Source: Faecalimonas sp. (GTDB lineage Bacteria; Bacillota; Clostridia; Lachnospirales; Lachnospiraceae). Taken from it: a stretch of 5,772 nt of DNA. The notes beneath the pieces were generated by a model. It had not been told where the DNA came from and did not search any database. It worked only from the letters and a program-made list of their open reading frames with translations. Of this stretch, positions 1 to 5,523 are shown one piece after another. The stretch covers positions 1 to 5,772 of the forward strand of contig JAHHTN010000096.1 of NCBI GenBank assembly GCA_020024645.1, written 5' to 3'. Within the stretch, counting starts at the first letter, position 1, and every line of letters begins with the position of its first letter. A program made the position numbers and the translations under genes.

Positions 1-1334
1 ACATGCGCAGTATTTGCAAACTGATCTACTGCCACACATTTCTCCACTCTATACCCTCTTTCCTGTATCATCTCCAAATCTCTAGCAAGACTCGTTACTT
101 TACAAGAAATATACACAATTTTATCCACTTCGTAATCTAAAATCTTAGGCAAGGCTTTTGGATGGATACCATCTCTTGGTGGATCTAGCACGATCACGTC
201 TGGCTTTTCTTCAATCTCATCCAACACCTTAAACACATCACCAGCTATAAATTTACAATTAGAAAGTCCATTGTGTTTAGCATTTTCTTTTGCTGCTTCA
301 ACTGCTTCTTCAACAATCTCCACACCAATTACTTCTTTTGCTACAGGAGCAAGTATTTGCCCAATCGTTCCAGTTCCACTGAACAAATCATATACTGTCA
401 TATCATCAATATTGCCAATATATTCTCTCACTGTATCGTATAAAATTTCTGCACCAACAGAGTTAGGTTGAAAAAAAGAAAACGGTGTGATTTTGAATTC
501 CATGCCTAACAGTTCTTCATAAAAATAATCTTGTCCATATAAAAGAATTGTCTTATCACTTTGTACTACATCAGACAATGAGTCATTTAAAATATGAAGA
601 ATCCCCACAATCTTACCTTCCAACTGAAGATCAAGTAATCTCGCAACTAATGGTTGCATATCATGCTCTTCCTGGGTTGTTGTAACTAAATTAATAAGAA
701 TTTCTCCCGTTTTATCTCCACGTCTTAATAACAAATGACGAAGATATCCTATATGTTGCATTTTTTTATAATATCCAACATTCTTTTCCTGAAAATAAGT
801 TAAAACACAGTCCAAAATCTTAGTCATATCTTCGTGAACTAATTTGCAATCACTTGCTGTTAATACATCATATGTACTTCCTTTTTTATGTAAGCCAAGA
901 GATAGTGGTCCGTCTTTATATTCATCTCCAAACGAAAATTCCATTTTATTTCGATATGCAAACTGCTTCGGACTTTTCTTTACTCCTTCAAATTTATATT
1001 CATTTTTTACCACAGCATCTAAAATTTCTTTGACCTGATTATTTTTCATTTTTATTTGTTCATCATAAGACATCGTCTGATACATACAGCCTCCACATTG
1101 TGGGAAAATACTGCATACCGGTTCATTTGTCTCCAATGGGGATTTTTCCAATACTTCTAAAAGTCTTCCCTCAGCCTTTCCTTTTCGAATTTTGTTTACA
1201 CAAAACTTTACTTTCTGCCCAGGGATACCATTTTTTACAATCACCTTTCTTCCCTCAGATTCCACAGGTACAATTCCTTTATTCAAAAATTCTACCTTTT
1301 CGATCATCCCTTCATACACTTGTCCTTTTTTCAT
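1..1334 (-). CDS. rlmD: 23S rRNA (uracil-5-)-methyltransferase, RlmD/RlmCD (TrmA/RumA) family, 3' end cut by window
   Basis: Translating the minus strand gives 444 uninterrupted codons from ATG at 1334 to the window edge. The enzyme transfers a methyl group from S-adenosylmethionine to C5 of a uridine in 23S rRNA (U1939 for RlmD; U747 and U1939 for the RlmCD form of Firmicutes). An N-terminal TRAM-like domain covers about residues 5-60. Four cysteines fit the [4Fe-4S] cluster: C74, C80 and C83 (CX5CX2C), then C163. The SAM-binding part shows FFQPN (287-291), DLFSGTGTIG (317-326), E339 and DPPRDG (384-389). The catalytic nucleophile is C411 in YISCKVTSLARD. The sequence ends at NTAH(V), where the family has HVE, so the general-base glutamate lies just outside. 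A GGAGAGG ribosome site sits 9 bases before the ATG, and the upstream phosphatidyltransferase stops only 20 bases away, so the two are probably co-transcribed. Family is sure; the exact uridine target cannot be read from sequence. Confidence 0.93.
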   Translation of the reverse strand, partial: MKKGQVYEGMIEKVEFLNKGIVPVESEGRKVIVKNGIPGQKVKFCVNKIRKGKAEGRLLEVLEKSPLETNEPVCSIFPQCGGCMYQTMSYDEQIKMKNNQVKEILDAVVKNEYKFEGVKKSPKQFAYRNKMEFSFGDEYKDGPLSLGLHKKGSTYDVLTASDCKLVHEDMTKILDCVLTYFQEKNVGYYKKMQHIGYLRHLLLRRGDKTGEILINLVTTTQEEHDMQPLVARLLDLQLEGKIVGILHILNDSLSDVVQSDKTILLYGQDYFYEELLGMEFKITPFSFFQPNSVGAEILYDTVREYIGNIDDMTVYDLFSGTGTIGQILAPVAKEVIGVEIVEEAVEAAKENAKHNGLSNCKFIAGDVFKVLDEIEEKPDVIVLDPPRDGIHPKALPKILDYEVDKIVYISCKVTSLARDLEMIQERGYRVEKCVAVDQFANTAH

Positions 1335-1354
1335 TTAGTCAAACCTCTCCGCTT

Positions 1355-1921
1355 CTATTCTTTTAATAATTTTCTATATTCCGGAATATAAAGAACCAAT
1401 GATAGTGTTAACAAAATACCACTGACTAAAATCATTCCGTTAGCAATATTCATATGTATATCTGGTATTAATATCAACGCAAACATAATGACATACAATA
1501 CCGCTGTTGATACTTTTCCAAACCATTTTGCACCATTTAGCATTTTTCCCTTACGAATTAAAATAAATCCCATTATTCCCATAAACCCTTCTTTTACAAT
1601 AAGAAGACAGGCAACAACTCCAAACCATTCAAACCGAACAGATAATGCACAAACAATAGCTATCTGTGTTAACTTATCTGCAATTGGATCTATTGCTTTT
1701 CCAAGTTGTGTAACCATATTGAATTTTCTTGCTACAAATCCATCCAAAAAATCTGTAATACCTGAAATTCCAATAATAAGTGCCGCTATTCTGTAATCTA
1801 CCATTGATTCTGCAGTCAAGTATTTCCATAAAATAATAGGAATTAATATAATTCTAAAATATCCCATCAAATTTGGAATCGAAAAAATCTGTTTCTTTAA
1901 AGGTACATTTCCTAAAACCAT
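1355..1921 (-). CDS. CDP-alcohol phosphatidyltransferase (PGP synthase or CLS type), integral membrane
   Basis: This membrane enzyme condenses a CDP-activated lipid with an alcohol, most likely glycerol-3-phosphate (PgsA) or phosphatidylglycerol (cardiolipin synthase). The family motif DX2DGX2ARX8GX3DX3D is complete: D57, D60, G61, A64, R65, G74, D78 and D82, counting from the ATG. These aspartates bind metal and catalyse transfer. About six hydrophobic segments are visible (roughly 17-36, 42-57, 83-97, 100-122, 138-155 and 160-180), as expected for the fold, and 188 residues is a normal length. The open frame extends to TTG at 1936, but that codon overlaps the GGAGG site lying 8 bases before ATG 1921, so I chose the ATG. 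The second half (KE where PgsA usually has RE, and GKVSTAVLY at about 135-143) looks closer to what I remember of CDP-alcohol cardiolipin synthases than to classical PgsA. Substrate is therefore left open. It is the middle gene of a three-gene operon. Confidence 0.9.
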   Translation of the reverse strand: MVLGNVPLKKQIFSIPNLMGYFRIILIPIILWKYLTAESMVDYRIAALIIGISGITDFLDGFVARKFNMVTQLGKAIDPIADKLTQIAIVCALSVRFEWFGVVACLLIVKEGFMGIMGFILIRKGKMLNGAKWFGKVSTAVLYVIMFALILIPDIHMNIANGMILVSGILLTLSLVLYIPEYRKLLKE

Positions 1922-1929
1922 AACCTCTT

Positions 1930-1934
1930 CCTCC
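1930..1934 (-). promoter_or_regulatory. Shine-Dalgarno site that fixes the phosphatidyltransferase start
   Basis: GGAGG on the minus strand lies 8 bases before ATG 1921. The longer reading frame would begin at TTG 1936-1934, inside or next to this site, leaving that codon without its own ribosome site at a proper distance. This favours the 188-residue protein over a 193-residue one. Confidence 0.75.
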
Positions 1935-1942
1935 AAATAGAT

Positions 1943-1965
1943 TAGGCAGGACTCTGTCCTGCCTA
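1943..1965 (-). promoter_or_regulatory. Perfect 10-bp hairpin between the acidic-tail gene and the phosphatidyltransferase gene
   Basis: TAGGCAGGAC at 1943-1952 and its exact reverse complement at 1956-1965 enclose a 3-base loop. The arms are GC-rich compared with the surroundings. On the transcribed (minus) strand the stem is followed by ATCTATTT, not a proper T-run, and ends 8 bases before the GGAGG of the next gene. It could be a leaky terminator, an mRNA-stabilising or processing hairpin, or an element that modulates translation. The stem itself is plain to see; its role is inferred. Confidence 0.6.
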
Positions 1966-1976
1966 GTTGTTGCTAA

Positions 1977-2219
1977 TTAAATTTCATCTTCTTCTCCGAA
2001 AAATTCATCATCAAAATCGTCTTCAAAATCTTCTTCAAAATCCTCTAAATAATCCGGTGTAAAGAAACGATATACCGCATACGCAATTCCTGCTACAGCC
2101 GCAATCGCACCAACAATTGCAAGTACCCAAAATACTGTATTTTTTGTCTTATCCTCGTCCTTTTTGTGTAATAATTCATTTACTTTTGATGCTGCAATAA
2201 TGTCTTCAAATTTACTCAT
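1977..2219 (-). CDS. Small single-pass membrane protein with acidic, aromatic-repeat C-terminal tail
   Basis: The product is an 80-residue protein of unknown function; I do not recognise a named family. A charged N-terminal part (1-28, with KKDEDKTK near the membrane) is followed by one hydrophobic segment at about 29-50, rich in Ala, Val and Ile, then RFF. The tail from residue 56 to the end is mostly Asp and Glu, with aromatic residues exactly four apart: Y57, F61, F65, F69 and F73. The frame could start at GTG 2225, but AAAGGG lies 9 bases before ATG 2219 and only 3 before the GTG, so the ATG was chosen. The positive-inside rule suggests the lysine-rich N-terminus is cytoplasmic and the acidic tail is outside, though this is weakly supported. 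It is the first gene after a strong promoter and lies upstream of the phosphatidyltransferase and rlmD genes, which hints at an envelope-related job but does not prove one. Confidence 0.8.
   Translation of the reverse strand: MSKFEDIIAASKVNELLHKKDEDKTKNTVFWVLAIVGAIAAVAGIAYAVYRFFTPDYLEDFEEDFEDDFDDEFFGEEDEI
2005..2040 (-). repeat. Three 12-base tandem units encoding the acidic-Phe tail
   Basis: On the plus strand the units are TCATCATCAAAA (2005-2016), TCGTCTTCAAAA (2017-2028) and TCTTCTTCAAAA (2029-2040), followed by a degraded fourth unit TCCTCTAAAT. Each unit encodes four residues ending in DF or EF-like spacing in the small membrane protein. The length keeps the reading frame, so copy-number change would lengthen or shorten the tail without breaking the gene. 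Confidence 0.75.
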
Positions 2220-2228
2220 AGCCACACG

Positions 2229-2236
2229 CCCTTTCT
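2229..2236 (-). promoter_or_regulatory. Ribosome binding site deciding the acidic-tail gene start
   Basis: AGAAAGGG on the minus strand lies 9 bases before ATG 2219 and only 3 bases before GTG 2225. The spacing supports the ATG. No other purine-rich site is better placed. Confidence 0.6.
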
Positions 2237-2251
2237 ATATTGATTTTTCAT

Positions 2252-2287
2252 ATACAAGTATTATTTTCTTCATTATATCACTTGTAT
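2252..2287. promoter_or_regulatory. 8-bp perfect inverted repeat bracketing the -10 box (possible operator)
   Basis: ATACAAGT at 2252-2259 and its exact reverse complement ACTTGTAT at 2280-2287 are separated by 20 bases that hold the -10 box and the predicted start point near 2265. Because one arm lies upstream of the predicted start, the pair would not both be in the RNA, so a DNA-level operator is more likely than an RNA hairpin. It could also be chance in AT-rich DNA. Confidence 0.4.
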
Positions 2288-2300
2288 CTATAGATTTCTA
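2272..2300 (-). promoter_or_regulatory. Sigma-A-type promoter with extended -10, upstream of the acidic-tail/phosphatidyltransferase/rlmD operon
   Basis: On the minus strand TAGAAA (2300-2295, four of six matches to TTGACA) is followed after 17 bases by a perfect TATAAT (2277-2272). TG one base upstream of the -10 (2280-2279) gives the extended form TGATATAAT. Transcription would begin near 2265, leaving a leader of about 45 bases before ATG 2219 that includes the ribosome site. A 10-base palindrome, ATCTATAGAT (2286-2295), lies in the spacer. Prediction from consensus only. Confidence 0.7.
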
Positions 2301-2369
2301 CCACTAAATTGGGATTTTCAACCTATGCTCCTGCATATATATTATATGAAAGCACTGTTGTTTTATCCT

Positions 2370-4595
2370 CTAAATCTTCTGGAGTTTTGCGAAGGTTGCA
2401 AACATTTTTTTCACACCTACAACATCAAACTGCACTGTCACTTCATAATCTCTTCCACCTGCTGTGATTGCTGTCACAAGACCTTCTCCAAATTTCATAT
2501 GTTTAACTCTATCTCCAACATCGTACCCCGGACCTTCGCCAGTTCCCATTCCAAATTGTTTTATTGGTTTTGCTGTTGCAAAGGCTTTCGTTCGGAATGT
2601 TTCTTTCGCTTGAGCATAAGCTGTCTGCTTTGGTACTTCCATTGTGTTTTTTTCCACAATAGCCCCTGTATCTAACACATCCAATGGAAGTTCTTTTAAA
2701 AATCTAGATAATTTATTATATTGGGTTTGTCCATGTACCATACGTTTTCTTGCACTCGTCATTGTTAAATGTTTTTGTGCTCTTGTAATTCCCACATAAC
2801 AAAGACGTCTTTCCTCCTCAATTTCCATTGGATCATCTGCTGTAATTGTCATATAACTTGGGAATAATCCATCTTCCATTCCTGCTAAATATACATTTGG
2901 GAATTCTAGTCCTTTTGCACTATGTAATGTCATCAAAACTACATAATCACTCTTCTCATCTAACGTATCTATATCTGCCACTAACGCTACCTCTTCCAAA
3001 AATCCACTTAAAGTAGGTCTTTCTTCTTCACACGATTCTTCATATGCAACAATTTTATTTTTTAACTCTTCAATATTTTCAATTCTTGATTGTGCCTCAA
3101 TTTCATTCTCTGCCTCTAAAGATTCTATGTATCCTGTCACCTCTATAATTTCTTCCATCAGTTGAGAAAGCGAAATTTTCTCTGATTGTGCTTTAAAATG
3201 TTCTATCAACGCTACAAAAGACTCTATCTTTTGAATACTTCTTCCTATATTATCAATCAAGTTTGCAGAACAAAGTGCATCATAAAAACTAATACCTCTT
3301 TCAATCGCATTTTCCTGTACTTTATTCACTGTAGCAAGCCCAATACTTCTTTTCGGCACATTTATAATTCTTCTGATTGCCAAATCATCTTTACCATTAT
3401 CAATTGTTTTTAAATATGAGAGCAAATCTTTTATTTCTCGTCTAGCATAGAAGTTTACACCACCGATAATCTTATATGGAATATTTGCTGCGACAAACTT
3501 CTCTTCAAACATTCTAGATTGAGCATTAGTTCGATATAAAATCGCATTATCACTGTATGTATATCCTTTATCTGTACATCTCTTCCGAATATCATTGACA
3601 ATATAATCCACTTCATCAAATGCCGTGTCAAACTGTCTAAATCCAATTTTTTCTCCTTCTTCATTATCCGTCCATAATGTTTTATCTTTTCTTCCTGTAT
3701 TATGACGAATTACTGCATTTGCTGCATTTAAAATATTGCCGGTAGAACGATAATTCTGCTCCAATTTGATCACTTTTGCATGATCAAATACTTTTTCAAA
3801 ATTTAATATATTTTGTATATTTGCTCCTCTAAATTTATAAATGGACTGATCATCATCACCAACAACACATAAATTTTTATATTTTTCTGCCAAAATACGT
3901 ATCAATTGAAACTGTACTGTGTTTGTATCCTGATATTCATCAACCATGATATAGCGAAATCTTTCTTGATAATAGTCCAAAACATCTGCTTGCGTCTGAA
4001 AAAGTTGCACAGCTTTCAAAAGCAAATCGTCAAAATCTAAAGCATTGTTTGCTCGCAATTGTCTTTCATATTCGCGATATACTTTTGCTATTTTTTCTTT
4101 ATTGTAATCACCAGCTACATTTAACTCATATTCTTCCGGTGTAATTAATTCATTTTTTGCAGAAGAAATTTCACTGATCAACATTCTTTCTTTATATATT
4201 TTTGTGTCAATTTGAAGTAATTTACAAACGTCTTTCATCAATGTTTTTTGGTCATCTGTATCATAAATCGTAAAATTTGTATCGTATCCTAACCGATCAA
4301 TATGACGTCTTAAAATTCTTACGCACATAGAATGGAATGTACTTACCCAAATACTTTCCGAGCCAAATTTCACAATCTTATCTACACGTTCCCTCATTTC
4401 TCCCGCTGCTTTATTTGTAAACGTAATTGCAAGAATATTCCATGGATTCACTCCTTTTTCTTCAATTAAATATGCTATTCGGTGCGTTAAAACTCTTGTT
4501 TTTCCAGAACCCGCACCTGCTAGAATCAAAAGTGGTCCTTCTGTATGAAGTACCGCCTCTTTTTGCTCTGCATTTAATGTATCATAAATACTCAT
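2370..4595 (-). CDS. pcrA: ATP-dependent DNA helicase PcrA (UvrD/Rep family, superfamily 1A)
   Basis: The complete 741-residue protein is a 3'-to-5' DNA helicase used in excision repair, rolling-circle replication and clearing RNA polymerase or RecA from DNA. All family motifs appear in order: Q11 (Q motif), AGAGSGKT (26-33, Walker A), TFTNKAA (58-64, motif Ia), STFHS (85-89, Ib), VDEYQDT (218-224, Walker B/II), VGDDDQSIYKFRGA (245-258, III), LEQNYRS (278-284, IV), VVLMTLHSAKGLEF (552-565, V) and EEERRLCYVGITRA (593-606, VI). A linker follows, then a C-terminal Tudor-like domain beginning at YDVGDRVKHMKFGEG (691-705), which in PcrA contacts RNA polymerase. Length is typical and no key residue is missing. 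ATG 4595 has AGAAGGAAG as its ribosome site, 8 bases away. It has its own promoter just upstream. No LexA box of the Bacillus type (CGAACN4GTTCG) is visible there. No terminator follows it. Confidence 0.97.
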   Translation of the reverse strand: MSIYDTLNAEQKEAVLHTEGPLLILAGAGSGKTRVLTHRIAYLIEEKGVNPWNILAITFTNKAAGEMRERVDKIVKFGSESIWVSTFHSMCVRILRRHIDRLGYDTNFTIYDTDDQKTLMKDVCKLLQIDTKIYKERMLISEISSAKNELITPEEYELNVAGDYNKEKIAKVYREYERQLRANNALDFDDLLLKAVQLFQTQADVLDYYQERFRYIMVDEYQDTNTVQFQLIRILAEKYKNLCVVGDDDQSIYKFRGANIQNILNFEKVFDHAKVIKLEQNYRSTGNILNAANAVIRHNTGRKDKTLWTDNEEGEKIGFRQFDTAFDEVDYIVNDIRKRCTDKGYTYSDNAILYRTNAQSRMFEEKFVAANIPYKIIGGVNFYARREIKDLLSYLKTIDNGKDDLAIRRIINVPKRSIGLATVNKVQENAIERGISFYDALCSANLIDNIGRSIQKIESFVALIEHFKAQSEKISLSQLMEEIIEVTGYIESLEAENEIEAQSRIENIEELKNKIVAYEESCEEERPTLSGFLEEVALVADIDTLDEKSDYVVLMTLHSAKGLEFPNVYLAGMEDGLFPSYMTITADDPMEIEEERRLCYVGITRAQKHLTMTSARKRMVHGQTQYNKLSRFLKELPLDVLDTGAIVEKNTMEVPKQTAYAQAKETFRTKAFATAKPIKQFGMGTGEGPGYDVGDRVKHMKFGEGLVTAITAGGRDYEVTVQFDVVGVKKMFATFAKLQKI

Positions 4596-4624
4596 CTGTA
4601 ACTTCCTTCTATTATTTTATTTTC

Positions 4625-4630
4625 ATTATA
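4625..4630 (-). promoter_or_regulatory. Second -10-like TATAAT upstream of pcrA
   Basis: A perfect TATAAT lies 11 bases downstream of the first -10 box. The sequence 16-18 bases upstream is a poor -35 (AAATGT or neighbours) and there is no TG extension, so this may be a weak second promoter or merely AT-rich DNA. It is noted because its flanks match the other promoter in the window. Confidence 0.3.
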
Positions 4631-4641
4631 GTAACTTGTTT

Positions 4642-4670
4642 AGTATAACATTTAGCTTCTTCCATTTCAA
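4642..4670 (-). promoter_or_regulatory. Sigma-A-type promoter with extended -10 for pcrA
   Basis: On the minus strand TTGAAA (4670-4665, five of six matches to TTGACA) is followed after exactly 17 bases by TATACT (4647-4642), with TG one base upstream of the -10 (TGTTATACT). It begins three bases after the stop codon of the hydrolase gene. The predicted start is near 4635, giving a leader of about 40 bases that contains the pcrA ribosome site. Prediction from consensus only. Confidence 0.7.
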
Positions 4671-4672
4671 CG

Positions 4673-5194
4673 CTATTGACCTACGACTTCGATTTGACAC
4701 ATTTTCATCGTTTCTAACGCTTGTTGGTGACTTTGCGGTGTCACTCCCGCACAACAAGAAGCATCAACAATTATAGAAGTTTCTGGAAAATATGTTTTTA
4801 ATAGTATTGCATTTGAAATAACACAAATATCTGTGCATAAACCAACTAATGTTATACTATCCAACTTTTCTTCTTGTGCATATTTTTGCAAAACAATAAT
4901 CAACTCTCTACTTCCAAAAGTTCCTTTATCAATTGGAGTTTCTAAAAGTAGTTTTTGTATTTCCCTATTAATTTCCCATCCTTCTGTGTTTCTTACACAA
5001 TGCTTTATTGGTAATTTTCTTCCTTCTTGCGTTTCTAAATAATTTTCTTCATGAGTATCTCTAGTGGCCCATATTTTCCCATTGAATGTTTTTATTTTTT
5101 CTATTACTTTAGGCACGATTTTCACAGCTTCTTCTGTTCCTAACGTTCCATTAATAAAGTCATTTTGCATATCTACTACAACTAATATATTCAT
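4673..5194 (-). CDS. Cysteine hydrolase of the isochorismatase family, nicotinamidase-like
   Basis: Counting from ATG 5194 the protein has 173 residues, close to the family norm. The catalytic triad is clear: D8 in VVDMQNDF, K90 in IDKGTFGS and C124 in GLCTDICV. A nicotinamidase-type metal site is suggested by D46 and H48 in TRDTH and H65 in PIKHC; the fourth ligand would be a glutamate (E54 or E57), as there is no second histidine. The likely reaction is nicotinamide to nicotinate plus ammonia (PncA, NAD salvage), but the family also hydrolyses other amides, so no symbol is given. The frame also allows GTG 5206, whose bases overlap the upstream stop as GTGA. I prefer the ATG because family members begin directly with the first beta strand (MNILVVVD), but neither candidate has a strong ribosome site. 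It is the last gene of a block with a membrane protein and a PH-domain protein. Confidence 0.88.
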   Translation of the reverse strand: MNILVVVDMQNDFINGTLGTEEAVKIVPKVIEKIKTFNGKIWATRDTHEENYLETQEGRKLPIKHCVRNTEGWEINREIQKLLLETPIDKGTFGSRELIIVLQKYAQEEKLDSITLVGLCTDICVISNAILLKTYFPETSIIVDASCCAGVTPQSHQQALETMKMCQIEVVGQ

Positions 5195-5202
5195 TTTCTT
5201 TC

Positions 5203-5523
5203 TCACTTTCTTCTATATTTTTCTTCAATTTTCATATAAGCAATCATCGTTCCGATCACTTCAAACATAGTTCCGATTATACTCAATAAAATAAGAGACG
5301 AATTCTGTTCAGAGTATAACAACGGTAATCCTAATAGAACAAAAATTGTTCCAAAACAAAAAAACAATTTTCCTGTTGCTCGATTGTACTTTTTCACATC
5401 CCTTATCGGAACAGTTTTCGTGTTCGCCCAAAATCCTACCGGTTTTTCTGAGAAATAATCAAAAATTCCCATCACTATAAAAATAAAACCAACACATGCC
5501 CAAATTATAAATGCTATTTTCAT
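5203..5523 (-). CDS. Small three-helix membrane protein, possibly SdpI-like
   Basis: The 106-residue protein has no function I can name with confidence. Three hydrophobic segments are visible at about 3-20, 52-70 and 76-96, with a polar loop between the first two and a basic end (EEKYRRK). The loop GFWANTKTVPIRDVKKYNR leading into GKLF recalls the G-x-R/N-T...W/Y-x-x-x-x-R...GK pattern in SdpI-type immunity proteins and related small membrane proteins, but the match is loose. ATG 5523 has a strong AAGGAG ribosome site lying inside the end of the upstream gene and overlaps that gene's stop as ATGA. Its own stop overlaps a GTG codon of the hydrolase frame. Translational coupling along the block is therefore likely. 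The chain could sit in the cytoplasmic membrane with the PH-domain protein as partner; this is inference from position only. Confidence 0.8.
   Translation of the reverse strand: MKIAFIIWACVGFIFIVMGIFDYFSEKPVGFWANTKTVPIRDVKKYNRATGKLFFCFGTIFVLLGLPLLYSEQNSSLILLSIIGTMFEVIGTMIAYMKIEEKYRRK

Noticed and set aside
1..20. Premature end or frameshift of rlmD near the window edge
   Set aside because: The frame is open and in register to base 1, matching the expected NTAHV near the family's C-terminus, so the truncation is only the window boundary.
271..471. Plus-strand open frame of 66 codons
   Set aside because: It is antisense to the well-conserved SAM-binding part of rlmD, has no ribosome site, and its translation is low-complexity Ser/Thr/Ile-rich as expected for a shadow.
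1488..1796. Plus-strand open frame of 102 codons
   Set aside because: Fully antisense to the phosphatidyltransferase, whose catalytic motif lies in this stretch; no independent support.
2334..2348. CATATA/TATATG hairpin after pcrA as a terminator
   Set aside because: The 6-bp stem is almost all A-T, and no T-run follows on the minus strand, so it would not be stable enough.
2325..2675. Plus-strand open frame of 116 codons with many Cys, Phe and His
   Set aside because: Most of it is antisense to the PcrA C-terminal domain; the odd composition is the mirror of Lys/Glu/Ala codons, and no ribosome site precedes it.
3455..3664. Minus-strand 69-codon frame inside pcrA
   Set aside because: It overlaps pcrA in another frame, across conserved helicase sequence, with no sign of separate translation.
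4596..4672. LexA/SOS box upstream of pcrA
   Set aside because: I looked for GAACN4GTTC-like sequence and saw none; TGTTN6AACA at 4637-4650 is only a weak palindrome over the -10 box.
5064..5270. Plus-strand open frame of 68 codons with hydrophobic stretches
   Set aside because: Antisense to the hydrolase N-terminus and the end of the membrane-protein gene; hydrophobicity arises from the reverse complement of Lys/Asn/Glu codons.
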